Assembly: GCA_041390865.1 (NCBI GenBank)
Contig: JAWKPC010000002.1
Location: 1-64,000 of the forward strand
Source of the DNA: JAUIIK01 sp041390865
Lineage (GTDB): Bacteria; Chloroflexota; Chloroflexia; Thermomicrobiales; CFX8
Length of the DNA: 64,000 bases
Reading direction: 5' to 3'
The stretch's first letter is position 1; each line of letters begins with the position of its first letter. Below the pieces are notes generated by a model, which was given only the letters and a program-made list of their open reading frames with translations, was not told the DNA's origin and ran no database searches. Both the position numbers and the translations under genes were made by a program. Shown in pieces: positions 34,478-43,870 of the stretch.

Positions 34478-37123
34478 CTAGATCTCGTCGTCCAGATCTT
34501 CCATGTCTTCTTCGAAGTTGACCTCGAATGCATCGATGAACGCCGCTGCTGCTTCCGCAATCTCCTCGATGTCCTGATGTGCCGTCTCGACCGTTGACTG
34601 GATCGATCCGCCGGTCAGATCGTCTTCTTCGGCCGTCGCGCCGCCGCCCACTTTGCCGGGATCGATCGGTGATTCGCCGCTGCCGTCTTCACCGTCAACC
34701 GGGTCGGTCACGCCGCCGCCTGCCAGGAGAAACTCGATGCGTTCCAGCTCGTCGGCGGCAATGAAGTCAGGAGTGTCGACATCATCTTCAGTCGGGTCGG
34801 TGTCGCCGCCCTGGGAAGCTTCGACAGCCTTCTCATTGTCCTTGACCTGATCCTGTCCCAGCTCCGAATCCAGGAATTCAAGCGTCGCCTCTGCCTCCTC
34901 GTGATCGACCGGATCGGTATGGCCGCCGCCAGCCTGCGCGTCTATACCGCGCTCGGTGTCCGCCTCTTCCTGGCGTCCAAGCCGGCCATCGGTGACGAAG
35001 CTCAACACCGGGCCATCGCCGCCATCGTCGATCGGATTCGGCGTGCCCTTGCCGCCCTCGGAATCGGCATTATCATCTGAAGAATCATCCGAGGATGTCT
35101 CGGAGTCTGAGGCTCCGGTTTCCGATTCATCCTGGTCGTCGTCGCTGCCGTCATCATCCGAGTTTGACGAATCATCTTGTCCGTGCTCGTCGGAATCGTC
35201 GTTGCCGGAGCCCGTCGAGCTGCTGGCATCGTCCTCGGGGGGATAGGTCTCGGTATTGCCCTGGGGATCGGTATGGGTGACCGTGCCGTCCGGTGCAACC
35301 TCGATGACGCTGCCGTCGGGATACGTTTCCTGAACGGTGCCGTCCTCGAATCGGGTTTCCACTACGCCATCCGGATGACGGATGATGACTGTCCCGTCTT
35401 CGTAGTATCCGGTCACCTTGCCCTCGGGGGTCGTGAAGTAGGTTGCGTCGCCTTCGGGTCCGGAGACGTTTTCCGTGGAGCTTCCGTCCGCGAACGTCCA
35501 TTTTGCCGAGGTCATCGACTCGCCAGTACTGTCAGTATAGGTCTCGTGGACGTAGGTGAAATCGTTCCCGGTGACGGTACTGGTTGTCCGCGTCTCTGTG
35601 GCACCGCTTTCCGTAGTTGTGCGGGTCTCTGCAACGGATTCCGTCATTCCTCCCGAGTAACGATTGACGTTCTCGATCGTCACCGAGGAGGATCCATCGG
35701 AAACCTGGCTTGTGTCGGACACCACCACCTCGGCGCCGCCGAGGATTTCTGAAATCGCGGCGTCGCTTATCTCGCTGGAGTTCACGACGTCAGAGGCCAG
35801 ATTCTCCTGAATATCCGACAGCCGCTCGCTGCTGATATCAACGTTGCCGATCTGGCCGGAGTCCAGGTCGTCCGATTCGACCGAGGATCCAGGGATTTCG
35901 GGTTGCGCTACGTCCGCCGGTTCGCTTTCCTTCCCGGTGTCCGGCGCAGGCTTCACCGGGTTACCGGCATCCGGGTCACCGGAGGAAACGTGATCTTCGA
36001 AGCTCTTTGCGGGTTCGGAATCCCCGGCATCGCCGCGTTGCGAAGGATCGCTGGCGTCGCCATCGCCGGAATCGGCCTGCGCGACCACTGGGGGTGCCTG
36101 CCGAACCGGATCGGTGCCTTCAGCGTCACCGGTTGCGAGCTCGTTGACGTGTTCCGGGGCCGGCTTGACCGGATTCCCAGCATCTGGATCGCCCGACTTG
36201 GAAGGGTCGGACGCGTCGCCGTCTCCGGACGAGCGAGTATCGTCGACAACCGGCTCGGGAAAAGCTGGATCGATGGCCCCAGCTTCGTCAACTTTCGAGG
36301 GATCGCTCACGTCACCATCACCGGACGCAAGCTGATCGACTTCCTCGCCGATCGAAGTCGATGGGCCGTTGCCGTCCGCATCGCCCTTGCGAGAAGGGTC
36401 GGACACGTCGCCGTCTCCGGAGTCCTGGAGTTCGATCTGATTCGGGTTCTCGCGGACCGGTCCGGTACCGTCGGCATCGCCGGTCTTCGAAGGATCGCTC
36501 ACGTCGCCGTCACCAGACTCCACGGATTGGAGTTCCTCGGGAGCAGGTTTCACCGGGTTCCCGGCATCGGGGTCGCCCGAGGCAGCCGGCTTCCCTTCGA
36601 CCGGCTCAGGCTTCTCGATCACCTGACCAGCCGCTTCGTCCTCGCCAGCCTCGTCCTTGCTGTCCTCGGCTGCCGAGCGCTCGGAAGGATCTGAAACATC
36701 GCCGTCGCCGGAGGCAACTTCATCAAACACATCTAGAGGCTGATTGGAATCGACCTCTTCTTGTTCGTTCCCAGCGCCCTTTGCCGGCTCTTCGTTTGCA
36801 ACCGGTGCTTTCTCGCCTTCCGTGACGACTCTCTGCTCGTCGAGCGCGTGAGTTTCGATCTGTTCCACAGCCACAGCAGCCGGAGATTCCTCTATCTCGG
36901 GCTTTTCAGCCTCCGGAACATCGGCGGGCGCGTCGGCTCCCACCTTCTCGACCTGCGGCGTCGCACCGAGCTTTTCGGGAGCGGGTTCGGATTCTAGAGA
37001 CGGAGCCTTCTCCGGTACCTGTTCGACATCCTTCTCAGGCGTCTCCGGACTTTCCGGGGGTTGGTCCTTCTGCGTCTCGGCCTTGTCGAGGGTCGCTTCT
37101 TTGATGGTTTCCTTGTCGGCCAT
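34478..37123 (-). CDS. Large acidic multi-repeat protein
   Basis: An 881-residue, extremely Asp/Glu/Ser-rich protein with no signal peptide, membrane helix or cysteine-rich domain. Residues 138-395 hold six copies of SGDGD[VA]SDPS and three of SGDPDAGNPVKPAP, interleaved. Residues 570-630 carry YxDGT/PDG repeats (GYYEDGTVIIRHPDGVVETR, FEDGTVQETYPDGSVIEVAP) like the Tcp10 C-terminal type. Residues 635-690 are an Asp/Ser tract. Residues 695-830 contain degenerate GGGxTDPVD units separated by Leu/Glu helices. DxDxxDP is reminiscent of calcium-binding loops (inference). GAAGGGG upstream of ATG 37123 sets the start. I recognise no family for the whole protein. It may be a surface or scaffold protein, but no export signal supports that. 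Confidence 0.8.
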   Translation of the reverse strand: MADKETIKEATLDKAETQKDQPPESPETPEKDVEQVPEKAPSLESEPAPEKLGATPQVEKVGADAPADVPEAEKPEIEESPAAVAVEQIETHALDEQRVVTEGEKAPVANEEPAKGAGNEQEEVDSNQPLDVFDEVASGDGDVSDPSERSAAEDSKDEAGEDEAAGQVIEKPEPVEGKPAASGDPDAGNPVKPAPEELQSVESGDGDVSDPSKTGDADGTGPVRENPNQIELQDSGDGDVSDPSRKGDADGNGPSTSIGEEVDQLASGDGDVSDPSKVDEAGAIDPAFPEPVVDDTRSSGDGDASDPSKSGDPDAGNPVKPAPEHVNELATGDAEGTDPVRQAPPVVAQADSGDGDASDPSQRGDAGDSEPAKSFEDHVSSGDPDAGNPVKPAPDTGKESEPADVAQPEIPGSSVESDDLDSGQIGNVDISSERLSDIQENLASDVVNSSEISDAAISEILGGAEVVVSDTSQVSDGSSSVTIENVNRYSGGMTESVAETRTTTESGATETRTTSTVTGNDFTYVHETYTDSTGESMTSAKWTFADGSSTENVSGPEGDATYFTTPEGKVTGYYEDGTVIIRHPDGVVETRFEDGTVQETYPDGSVIEVAPDGTVTHTDPQGNTETYPPEDDASSSTGSGNDDSDEHGQDDSSNSDDDGSDDDQDESETGASDSETSSDDSSDDNADSEGGKGTPNPIDDGGDGPVLSFVTDGRLGRQEEADTERGIDAQAGGGHTDPVDHEEAEATLEFLDSELGQDQVKDNEKAVEASQGGDTDPTEDDVDTPDFIAADELERIEFLLAGGGVTDPVDGEDGSGESPIDPGKVGGGATAEEDDLTGGSIQSTVETAHQDIEEIAEAAAAFIDAFEVNFEEDMEDLDDEI

Positions 37124-37263
37124 TGTCTTCCCCTTCGCAGGTACACGTTGGACTGAATTGCTGGCGATATTGATGGTCGCATCCACGTCTATCCGGGTAC
37201 AGGGAGACGAATACACACACGGTGTAAACGACTTTACCGATTCGTTCCCGCTCGAATCGGGCT

Positions 37264-38865
37264 CTAGATTGCCGAGGCCAGGTTCGTAGCGCGGCGCGGG
37301 TCACGGGCCGCCCAGAGAACGCCGGTGCGGCGGTTGATCCTGGCGACCTGAATGCCGCCTCCAACCTGCCAGGCGGGCGCCGTGACCATATTGTGGCCGC
37401 GCTCGCCGAGGTTCTCGATCACATCCGCTCCGAACCGATCTTCGATCATTAACTGATCGTCGCCGATGCGCATCTGATCGCCCATCGACCAGCGCGGGGC
37501 ATCGACGGCGGCCTGGAGCTTCAAGTCGAAGTCGACCAGATTACAGATAACCTGGAGGTTGTGCTGGACCTGGAGGTTCGCGCCCGGCGTGCCGATCGCG
37601 TAGACATCGTCGCCCTTGCGGACCAGCGCCTGGTTCAAGGTGTGAACCGGCCGCTTACCCGGCGCGATGACATTCGGGCTGTCAGGATCGAGCGAGAAGC
37701 CGAGGGCGCGGTTGTTCATCATGATGCCAGTGCCCGGAACGACGACACCGGAGCCGGCATAGAGCGAGTGGATATAGGCAACGATATTGCCGTGTCCGTC
37801 GGCCGTCACCAGCGACGTCGTATCGGCGTGAGCAGGCTCCAGCAAGACATTGCTGCGCCGGGACAGTTCGATCGCAGCGGCTCTCCGGCGGCTCTCCGCA
37901 TCGGACAACATCTTCCCGATCGGAACATCGACGAATTCCGGATCTCCGAGATAGGTCACCCGATCGGCGAATCCCTGCTTGATCGCCTCGACCTGCAGAT
38001 GCACGGTATCGGCGGTTCCCGGCCCGCTGTTCGTCAAATCGAACTCGCCGAGCGTACCGAGGGCCATCAGCAGGATCACGCCCTGGCTCACCGGCGGCTG
38101 GCCGTAGACGGTCGTGTCCCGGTAAGCCACCTGGATCGGTTCGGGCTCGGCCGACGCGTGGCGAGCGAAGTCGTCGAAACTGAACAGGCCGTCACGCCGC
38201 GACGACGCTTCGACGATCGCCCGGGCAATGCTGCCCTCGTAGAAGACATCGGGGCCGTCATCCCGGATCGCCAGGAACGTGTTCGCCAGGTCAGGCTGCT
38301 TGAGGATCTCGCCGGCCTCCGGCGGCCGTCCCTCGGCCAGGAAGATGCGCGATGTCTCCGGAAACTCTCTGAACGTCTCGGCGCCCATAGAGAACCGGAA
38401 CGAGAGCGATGGGCTGACGACGAAGCCGTCATTGGCGTAGTTAATCGCCGCCTCGAAGAGACGGTTCCAGGGGAGTTTGCCCCATCGATCGTGGGCAACC
38501 CGCCAGCCGTCTACCATCCCCGGAACGGTCGATGCTCTCCAGCCCGCTTTCGGGATCGCTCCCATATCGGCATACAGGTCCCGCGTCGCCGCCAGCGGCG
38601 CGGCTCCCGAACCGTTCACCGCCCGGACATCGCCGTCGGCATCGCTCACCAGGAAGAACACATCCCCTCCGAGCGCTCCGGCCGTCGGCATGATGACTGT
38701 CAGTACGGCGCCGGCTGCGATCGCCGCGTCAACGGCGCTGCCACCCTGCCGGAGGATGTCGAGCGCGGCTTCGGTCGCCAGCGGGTAGGCACTGGATGCG
38801 ACGCCGGCCGTGCCGGCGACCGCCTCATGCGGAGGAGTATGGTGCTGGGGCATCTGGACTGACAT
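37264..38865 (-). CDS. Gamma-glutamyltranspeptidase family protein
   Basis: A 533-residue Ntn-hydrolase. The autocatalytic Thr lies in HADTTSLVTADGHGNIVAYI (about residue 356), followed by GSGVVVPGTGIMMNN (about 380) that forms the oxyanion and substrate pocket. These enzymes cleave or transfer the gamma-glutamyl group of glutathione and related peptides, or act as cephalosporin acylases. No signal peptide is seen, so it may be cytosolic. ATG 38865 with an upstream GGGAGA is chosen over a longer antisense-like extension. It is third in the same-strand series with an M19-like dipeptidase and a peptide-binding lipoprotein. Confidence 0.88.
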   Translation of the reverse strand: MSVQMPQHHTPPHEAVAGTAGVASSAYPLATEAALDILRQGGSAVDAAIAAGAVLTVIMPTAGALGGDVFFLVSDADGDVRAVNGSGAAPLAATRDLYADMGAIPKAGWRASTVPGMVDGWRVAHDRWGKLPWNRLFEAAINYANDGFVVSPSLSFRFSMGAETFREFPETSRIFLAEGRPPEAGEILKQPDLANTFLAIRDDGPDVFYEGSIARAIVEASSRRDGLFSFDDFARHASAEPEPIQVAYRDTTVYGQPPVSQGVILLMALGTLGEFDLTNSGPGTADTVHLQVEAIKQGFADRVTYLGDPEFVDVPIGKMLSDAESRRRAAAIELSRRSNVLLEPAHADTTSLVTADGHGNIVAYIHSLYAGSGVVVPGTGIMMNNRALGFSLDPDSPNVIAPGKRPVHTLNQALVRKGDDVYAIGTPGANLQVQHNLQVICNLVDFDLKLQAAVDAPRWSMGDQMRIGDDQLMIEDRFGADVIENLGERGHNMVTAPAWQVGGGIQVARINRRTGVLWAARDPRRATNLASAI

Positions 38866-39161
38866 TGACTGCTCTCCCTCGGACGATGAGGCGGCCACGA
38901 ATAGAATCGATGGTGGCCAGGCCTCAAGCTTCTGCCGTCGCCGGTCGATACTAGGAGTTGATGCGGCTTCTAGCCGACATGGCATCCTACTACGACGCGA
39001 ATGTGAATCCTGCATGTCGACCATACCGTTGAACGGCGAGCAGCATACCGATCGTGAAACGACCAGCCTCTCGGTCTGGCGATGGTGCTACCGGAAGGCT
39101 GCGGACGCCGCGCTCGCGACACAGGAACGGCTTACCGGAGGCCCGCCGAAATTCTGTCAGG

Positions 39162-40217
39162 CTACCAGACTTCCTCGAAGACTCGAAGATAGTTCTCTCC
39201 CAGAATCTTCCGAACATCTCCATCGCCATAGCCCCGCGCGATCAGACGATCGGCAAAGTGGGTAACTTCCGTGTAGTTCGAGAACCCGTTCAGCGCGCGC
39301 TTCGGTGACCGCACGTTGCCGGTGATGTACTTGCTGTAGTCGCCGTGGACATCCGGGTACTCGGGCTCGCCCCAGGGATCGTGATCGTGGTCGGGGTAGG
39401 TTCCCAGCGACATGTCGGTGCCGATGCCGATGTGATCTGTACTGCCGGTGAGCTGTGCGACGTAGTCGACGTGCTCGATGAAGTCGTCGACCGTCGGCCA
39501 GTGGGTCGTTCCGGGCTTCATCACGAGCGGTCCCCAGGGCGCCAGCCCGATGACGCCGCCTTTTTCCACGCAGGCCTTGATCTGGTCGTCATCGATATTT
39601 CTCGGGTTCGGCACGACGCCGTTCGGATTCGAGTGACTGAAGACGCAGGGCTTCTGGCTGCGTTCGATGATCTCGAGCGTCGACTTCTTCCCGACATGGG
39701 TACAGTCCAGGAGAATACCGACCCGGTTACATTCATCGACAGCAAGTTCGCCGAAGCGGGTCAGGCCGCCCTCGGTCCGGTCGAGCGCCCCATCGCAGAT
39801 CAGGTTGGTCGTGTTGTAGGCGGGGAGCATCATGCGCAGACCGAGACGCTGCATCGCCTCGATGCGGTGGAGCTTGTTGCCGATCCAGTCTCCGCCCTGG
39901 GCGGTGATGATCAACGCCGCCTTGCCGTCGGCTTTCGCCTGCCGGATGTCATCGGCCGTCTCGGCGACGATGACGTTGTCGTACTGGCGTTCGACAAGCC
40001 GCCAGAACATCCCTTCCTCTAGCGCCTGTTCGATCGTGGCGTGCGGTCGCCAGGCGGTCACGGCATAGGCCGTCACGCCATGCCGGTGGGCGTTGGCGTA
40101 GTCGGCGTCCGGCCAGGCCTGCATACAGGAATCGATAAAGGTGTATGGATGGTCCTCTTGAAGAAACGGGTGAAAGCCCTTGTTCTCCGCTACAGCTGCC
40201 TGTCCAATGTGCGCCAT
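39162..40217 (-). CDS. M19 renal-dipeptidase-like protein lacking some metal ligands
   Basis: A 351-residue TIM-barrel protein of the membrane dipeptidase family. Conserved parts include LDCTHVGKKS (about 168), VFSHSNPNGV (about 191) and IGIGTDMSLGTY (about 273), plus the closing KILGENYLRVFEEVW. The first-strand HxD metal pair is replaced by FIDSCMQAW (about 28), and the bridging Glu expected after strand 3 is Gln in ALIITAQGGDW (about 106). It could bind one zinc only or be a divergent hydrolase. No signal peptide. It lies between the solute-binding protein and gamma-glutamyltranspeptidase genes on the same strand. Confidence 0.8.
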   Translation of the reverse strand: MAHIGQAAVAENKGFHPFLQEDHPYTFIDSCMQAWPDADYANAHRHGVTAYAVTAWRPHATIEQALEEGMFWRLVERQYDNVIVAETADDIRQAKADGKAALIITAQGGDWIGNKLHRIEAMQRLGLRMMLPAYNTTNLICDGALDRTEGGLTRFGELAVDECNRVGILLDCTHVGKKSTLEIIERSQKPCVFSHSNPNGVVPNPRNIDDDQIKACVEKGGVIGLAPWGPLVMKPGTTHWPTVDDFIEHVDYVAQLTGSTDHIGIGTDMSLGTYPDHDHDPWGEPEYPDVHGDYSKYITGNVRSPKRALNGFSNYTEVTHFADRLIARGYGDGDVRKILGENYLRVFEEVW

Positions 40218-40360
40218 TCGTGCTCGTTCCTATCTGTTCAGCATCTCAACCTATCAACCGTTCCTCATCCTAGACGATGTTGGTTGGAAATCGAGTAAGT
40301 CGCAGAAGGAGCGGCACGGCCTGCGCAACTAACCGGGTTCCGACGCTGGAACGGACGCAA

Positions 40361-40390
40361 GAAAGGGACCGCGTGAACGCGGCCCCTTTC
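40361..40390 (-). terminator. Stem-loop terminator after the solute-binding protein gene
   Basis: GAAAGGG-A-CCGCG pairs with CGCGG-C-CCCTTTC around a TGAA loop, one mismatch in 13. It is 37 bases past the stop of the minus-strand gene at 40427, so the solute-binding protein message probably ends here, with limited read-through into the dipeptidase. Confidence 0.7.
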
Positions 40391-40426
40391 GCCTGAGTAG
40401 CGGGTTACCGAGATTGGAAGCCTTGA

Positions 40427-42388
40427 CTACTCGGCCGGTGTCCAGTACTTGAGGAACGCCACAGGTGTCGCGCTAAAGACACTCGTTCGAACTTCCCCGA
40501 TACGGTTGTTCTTTGCGGCCACGCCACCGCGCCAGACGATCGGCACCTCGACGATGTCATCGTTAACCATAGTCATCATCTGGGTCCACAGATCGATCTG
40601 CTCCTGCTCGTCGATCGCAACCTGAGCCTGATTGTGAAGCTCATCAAAATCAGGGTTGTCATAGCGAGTGATGTTCGTGCCCGACCAGTTGTTTTCCTGC
40701 TGGGCGATCGAGTCACTTCGATACCGTTCGGCCCAGGCGATCGGGTAGGGGCTGCCCGGTCCGTTGGTGTACATCTCGATGTCAGCGTAGAAGTGCGCAT
40801 AGGTGTCCGGGTTCCCGGCATCGGACGAGAAGAACACGCCCGAGTCAACACTCTTGAGCTCGACGGTGAAGCCCAGCTGCTCGAGATCGTCCTTGACGAC
40901 CTCCTGGTTCTTCTGGCGGACCGAGTTGACCGAGGTCTGGTATAGCAGCGAGGTGTCATCGAAGTCATCCGGGAAGTTGATCGCGTTCAACTGCTCCCGG
41001 GCCGCTTCGAGGTCGTACTCCCACGATGCGCCGACCTTGAAAGGCGGCGGCACATTGAGGACGTCACCAGTCGCTTCATTACCCGGGCCGTAGAGCTGAT
41101 CGGCGATCAGCTGGCGCTGAATTGCCAGGCTGAGCGCCATCCGTGCCTCGCGATGCTGCCAGATCGGATGCTGGGTTTCGGGCTCCGAGACCGCCCCGTC
41201 GATTTCCTCATTCGGATTCGCGAAGTTGACCATGATCCGCTCGGCGCTGGTGCCGCCGAAAGTCACAAGCTGACCCTCGCCGCCCTCGTCCTCCATCTGG
41301 TTGAGGATCTCCGGCTCAACCTGGAGGTTCCAGGCCCAGTCCGCCTCACCGGTAACCATGACGGCTCGGGCGGCACTGGTCGCATCACCGCCACCCTTCA
41401 TTTCGACTGTGTCGTAATAGGGGTAGCCATCATCCCAGTAGTCCTCGAACAGCTCGTAGAGCACGGTGTCGCCGGGACGGAAATCCGTCACTCGATAGGG
41501 CCCTGTGTAGACCGGGTTGAGATTGAACTCTGCGTCACGCGCGTTCTCGCCCTCCTGGCCGCCAAGGATGTGTTCCGGGAGGATAATCCCGCCAACACCC
41601 GAGAACGGATCGAACCAGGCAGGATTCGATTCTCTGAAGTTCAAGGTCACCGTGTAGTCGTCAACAACGTCGATCGACTCGATCGTGTCGTACGTCTCTG
41701 ACGTCGTGGCAGTCGTATCGGGGTTGGTTGCGAACTCCCAGGTAAACCGGACGTCATCGGCCGTAAATTCTTCTCCGTCGTGCCAAAGCACTCCCTGACG
41801 CAAGCGCCAGGTGACGGAGGTCCCGTCTTCGGCCAGCAGGCCATTTTCGATCGTCGGCCACTCCTCCGCCAGTACGAGCACCGGTTCGGTGTTCTCGTCC
41901 CAGTCAAAGAGCGGCTCTCCGGTCACGCGCGAAGCGTGATCGTCCTTGGTGCCCTGCGAGAAGTGCGGGTTAAGGATCGTCGGCGCCTGCCAGTAAAGCA
42001 GGGTGATCTTACCGCCGCCGCCGCGTTCTCCGGCCGGCTCGTCAGAGCCTGCCTCGGTCGGCGTCCCCTCTTCCCCACCGGCATCTGCCTCGGTAGGTGT
42101 GCCATCTTCTCCGACGCCGTCTTCAGATTCGGTGGACGTTGGTTCATCTCCGGCTCCGGCACCGTCTCCTTCCGTCGGCGTTTCGTCAACGACGCCCCCG
42201 GGCGCCGTTGTTCCATCGCCAGCTGCGTCGTCGTCATCATCGTCATCGCCGCAGGCAGCCAGAAGGCCGGCGACAAGGGGCGCGCTAAGCCCGAGCGCGA
42301 GACTTCGACGCAGGACATCGCGGCGGCTCAATTGCCCCCGCTCGATTTGTGTACGTAGTTTTTCTAAAGCAGACTGATTTCTAGTCAA
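40427..42388 (-). CDS. ABC transporter oligopeptide-binding lipoprotein (SBP family 5)
   Basis: A 653-residue exported solute-binding protein. The leader carries a twin-arginine signal (SRRDVLRRSLALGL) and a lipobox LLAAC with the lipidated Cys at 46, so it is Tat-exported and membrane-anchored. Residues 47-125 are a low-complexity acidic Asp/Glu/Thr/Gly linker. The remainder is family 5 SBP (LYWQAPTILNPHFSQG, WRLRQGVLWHDGEEFTADDV, VTLNFRESNPAWFDPF). It binds peptides or similar ligands. The start is TTG 42388, with AAGGAG upstream. The permease and ATPase genes are not adjacent, so it is an orphan SBP here. Confidence 0.9.
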   Translation of the reverse strand: MTRNQSALEKLRTQIERGQLSRRDVLRRSLALGLSAPLVAGLLAACGDDDDDDDAAGDGTTAPGGVVDETPTEGDGAGAGDEPTSTESEDGVGEDGTPTEADAGGEEGTPTEAGSDEPAGERGGGGKITLLYWQAPTILNPHFSQGTKDDHASRVTGEPLFDWDENTEPVLVLAEEWPTIENGLLAEDGTSVTWRLRQGVLWHDGEEFTADDVRFTWEFATNPDTTATTSETYDTIESIDVVDDYTVTLNFRESNPAWFDPFSGVGGIILPEHILGGQEGENARDAEFNLNPVYTGPYRVTDFRPGDTVLYELFEDYWDDGYPYYDTVEMKGGGDATSAARAVMVTGEADWAWNLQVEPEILNQMEDEGGEGQLVTFGGTSAERIMVNFANPNEEIDGAVSEPETQHPIWQHREARMALSLAIQRQLIADQLYGPGNEATGDVLNVPPPFKVGASWEYDLEAAREQLNAINFPDDFDDTSLLYQTSVNSVRQKNQEVVKDDLEQLGFTVELKSVDSGVFFSSDAGNPDTYAHFYADIEMYTNGPGSPYPIAWAERYRSDSIAQQENNWSGTNITRYDNPDFDELHNQAQVAIDEQEQIDLWTQMMTMVNDDIVEVPIVWRGGVAAKNNRIGEVRTSVFSATPVAFLKYWTPAE

Positions 42389-43035
42389 GTTGATACTCCT
42401 TACAATATCGGGTTGCTCATCTTCAACCCTGGCCCGTCTCGGGACAGGCAGTCAGGGTAGACACCTCCATGCGTATTGCTTGATGGACGCACAGCCGGCA
42501 AACGCGGATGGGTCTCCACTTACACCTACGTTGCTGAGGAGTAATCCAGCGTGTGAAGCGATACCCCGGAAGTCCCGGATGGAGGCACAACCTGATAGCG
42601 GGCGATTGCGAATCGAGTCCTGACCCGCGCCCCGTGCATCTGACTGATCCGCTCGTCACCCGCGAACGTACGCAGGTAACCGGAAGTTTCTTCCCCACGA
42701 ACTCGGGACAGAAAAGCCGGATCTGTATCAACTGAAAAATCTGGAACCTGGAGCCGGAGCAGCGGCTTTCCGACACGATATGCGACTTGACCGCCCACCA
42801 GATCATGACGACCGGGTACCGGATTTTGATCGGGCAACCCGGCAAATCAGCTGCGTACGTACTCAACTGTCATCCGGAAAAGCATAGGCAGCAGTCAGTC
42901 AGATTGGGCCGCAAGCCAGGCGGCGATCCACTCAGCATTAAGTACTAGTCGACAGACGATCGATGGAAAGTTTCCGGATTGCGAGGCGACTTCCTTATCT
43001 AGGCCCCCGTCCGCAAACTCATTAGTATGGAACGC
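42389..43035. other. Gene-free stretch upstream of the riboswitch
   Basis: About 650 bases between the solute-binding protein start and the riboswitch show no supportable gene. The open frames present have unbalanced composition and no conserved motif. The region must hold the promoters for both flanking transcripts, but I cannot place them with confidence. Confidence 0.5.
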
Positions 43036-43135
43036 AAGGCACGAACCGGCACACCCGCCGAAAGGCGGGGTCGCAAAGTGACGGGTCTACGGTCGGCATT
43101 GAGCTGACTACGATGGCTGCACTGCCGATGGCCTC
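43036..43135 (+). ncRNA. Probable cyclic-di-GMP-I (GEMM-I) riboswitch
   Basis: The conserved order of a class I cyclic-di-GMP aptamer is visible: hairpin CCCGCC-GAAA-GGCGGG (43054-43069) with the GNRA tetraloop, then TCGCAAAG (43071-43078), then the receptor half GGGTCTA (43083-43089), a variable stem TCGGC-ATTGA-GCTGA, and the closing side CTACGATGGCTG (43108-43119). P1 can form from CGGCA (43047-43051) with TGCCG (43123-43127) and AGGC with GCCT outside it. It precedes a tight cluster ending in a GGDEF-type protein. Downstream, AGGAA/TTCCT (43196-43213) could hide the ribosome-binding site of the first gene, suggesting translational control. Confidence 0.75.
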
Positions 43136-43214
43136 TTGCTGCTTCTCTACGGGCGCTCGACGCAGCCCCGGGAAAGCGACGGCAACGAGACAGGCAGGAA
43201 GGCAGTTATTCCTC

Positions 43215-43358
43215 ATGACGATTTGGCGCCTGATGCGCGCGACGGTCATCTCCGGAATCCTCATGGTGATCGTCATGGTTCCGAGCCTCGCCGATACGAC
43301 TGCCCACGATGCGTCCAGCGCGAGCATGGATGAGAGCGGTTGGCGGCACGCATGGTGA
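43215..43358 (+). CDS. Small membrane or exported protein, first gene after riboswitch
   Basis: A 47-residue peptide with one hydrophobic segment (LMRATVISGILMVIVMVPSL) after a basic start, resembling a signal peptide or single-pass anchor, then a short polar tail. AGGAAGG lies upstream of ATG 43215 but inside a small hairpin. The last seven bases overlap the next gene's ATG (43352), implying coupled translation. I recognise no family. A longer frame from 43113 would start inside the riboswitch and is rejected. Confidence 0.5.
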   Translation: MTIWRLMRATVISGILMVIVMVPSLADTTAHDASSASMDESGWRHAW

Positions 43359-43864
43359 AACACTCCCGCCGCTCGATAAACCCGATGAAACGGATAAATC
43401 TCGGACGCCGCTGGTTCATGTCGTCCAGTCTGGCGATGATCGCGATACTTGCGCTCGCAGGCAGCACGTTCGCCGGCGGCTGGTGCCGGGCCGATCCGAT
43501 CGTCGAGATCGACGGCGAAGCCGTCCAGATCTGGGTGGCGATCCCGGAAAACCTCCAGCCTGCGGTCAACGGTCCAATCCAGGTGATAGTCAGCCGGCCG
43601 TGGAACGCGAATTCCCGGGTGCTGATGCTCGACTCGGGCTTCAACGGTCACGGCGAGAGGGTCACCTTCTTTGCAAACAATGGCCGGAACCGCGACGGGT
43701 CGATGGATATCGACGTGTTCGTCGTCGTGCCGATCAATCAGCAAGCGCTGCCACCCGGAACCTGGCAGGCGCCGGTGATGGTCGAGATCATCACTGCTAA
43801 GGGCAAGACCGTGGCGTACGGGAACAACTGGTGGACGTCTGCCAGGGTATCGGTTGGCGGCTAG
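43352..43864 (+). CDS. Exported protein of unknown function, riboswitch-linked
   Basis: A 170-residue protein with an N-terminal signal peptide (basic region to about 20, then FMSSSLAMIAILALAGSTFAG), cleavage probably after TFA. The mature part (GGWCRADPIVEIDGEAVQIW ... VFVVVPINQQALPPGTW) is beta-rich, resembling small secreted Ig-like or C2-like folds, but no family is recognised. One Cys lies near the mature N-terminus. It overlaps the upstream small gene and ends six bases before the HD-GYP/GGDEF gene, so all three are likely one transcript under cyclic-di-GMP control. Confidence 0.75.
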   Translation: MVKHSRRSINPMKRINLGRRWFMSSSLAMIAILALAGSTFAGGWCRADPIVEIDGEAVQIWVAIPENLQPAVNGPIQVIVSRPWNANSRVLMLDSGFNGHGERVTFFANNGRNRDGSMDIDVFVVVPINQQALPPGTWQAPVMVEIITAKGKTVAYGNNWWTSARVSVGG

Positions 43865-43870
43865 CAATGA

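Noticed and set aside
42423..42866. 147-codon minus-strand open frame upstream of the riboswitch
   Set aside because: Cys/Arg/Ser-rich composition without domain, ribosome-binding site or neighbour logic; probably chance.
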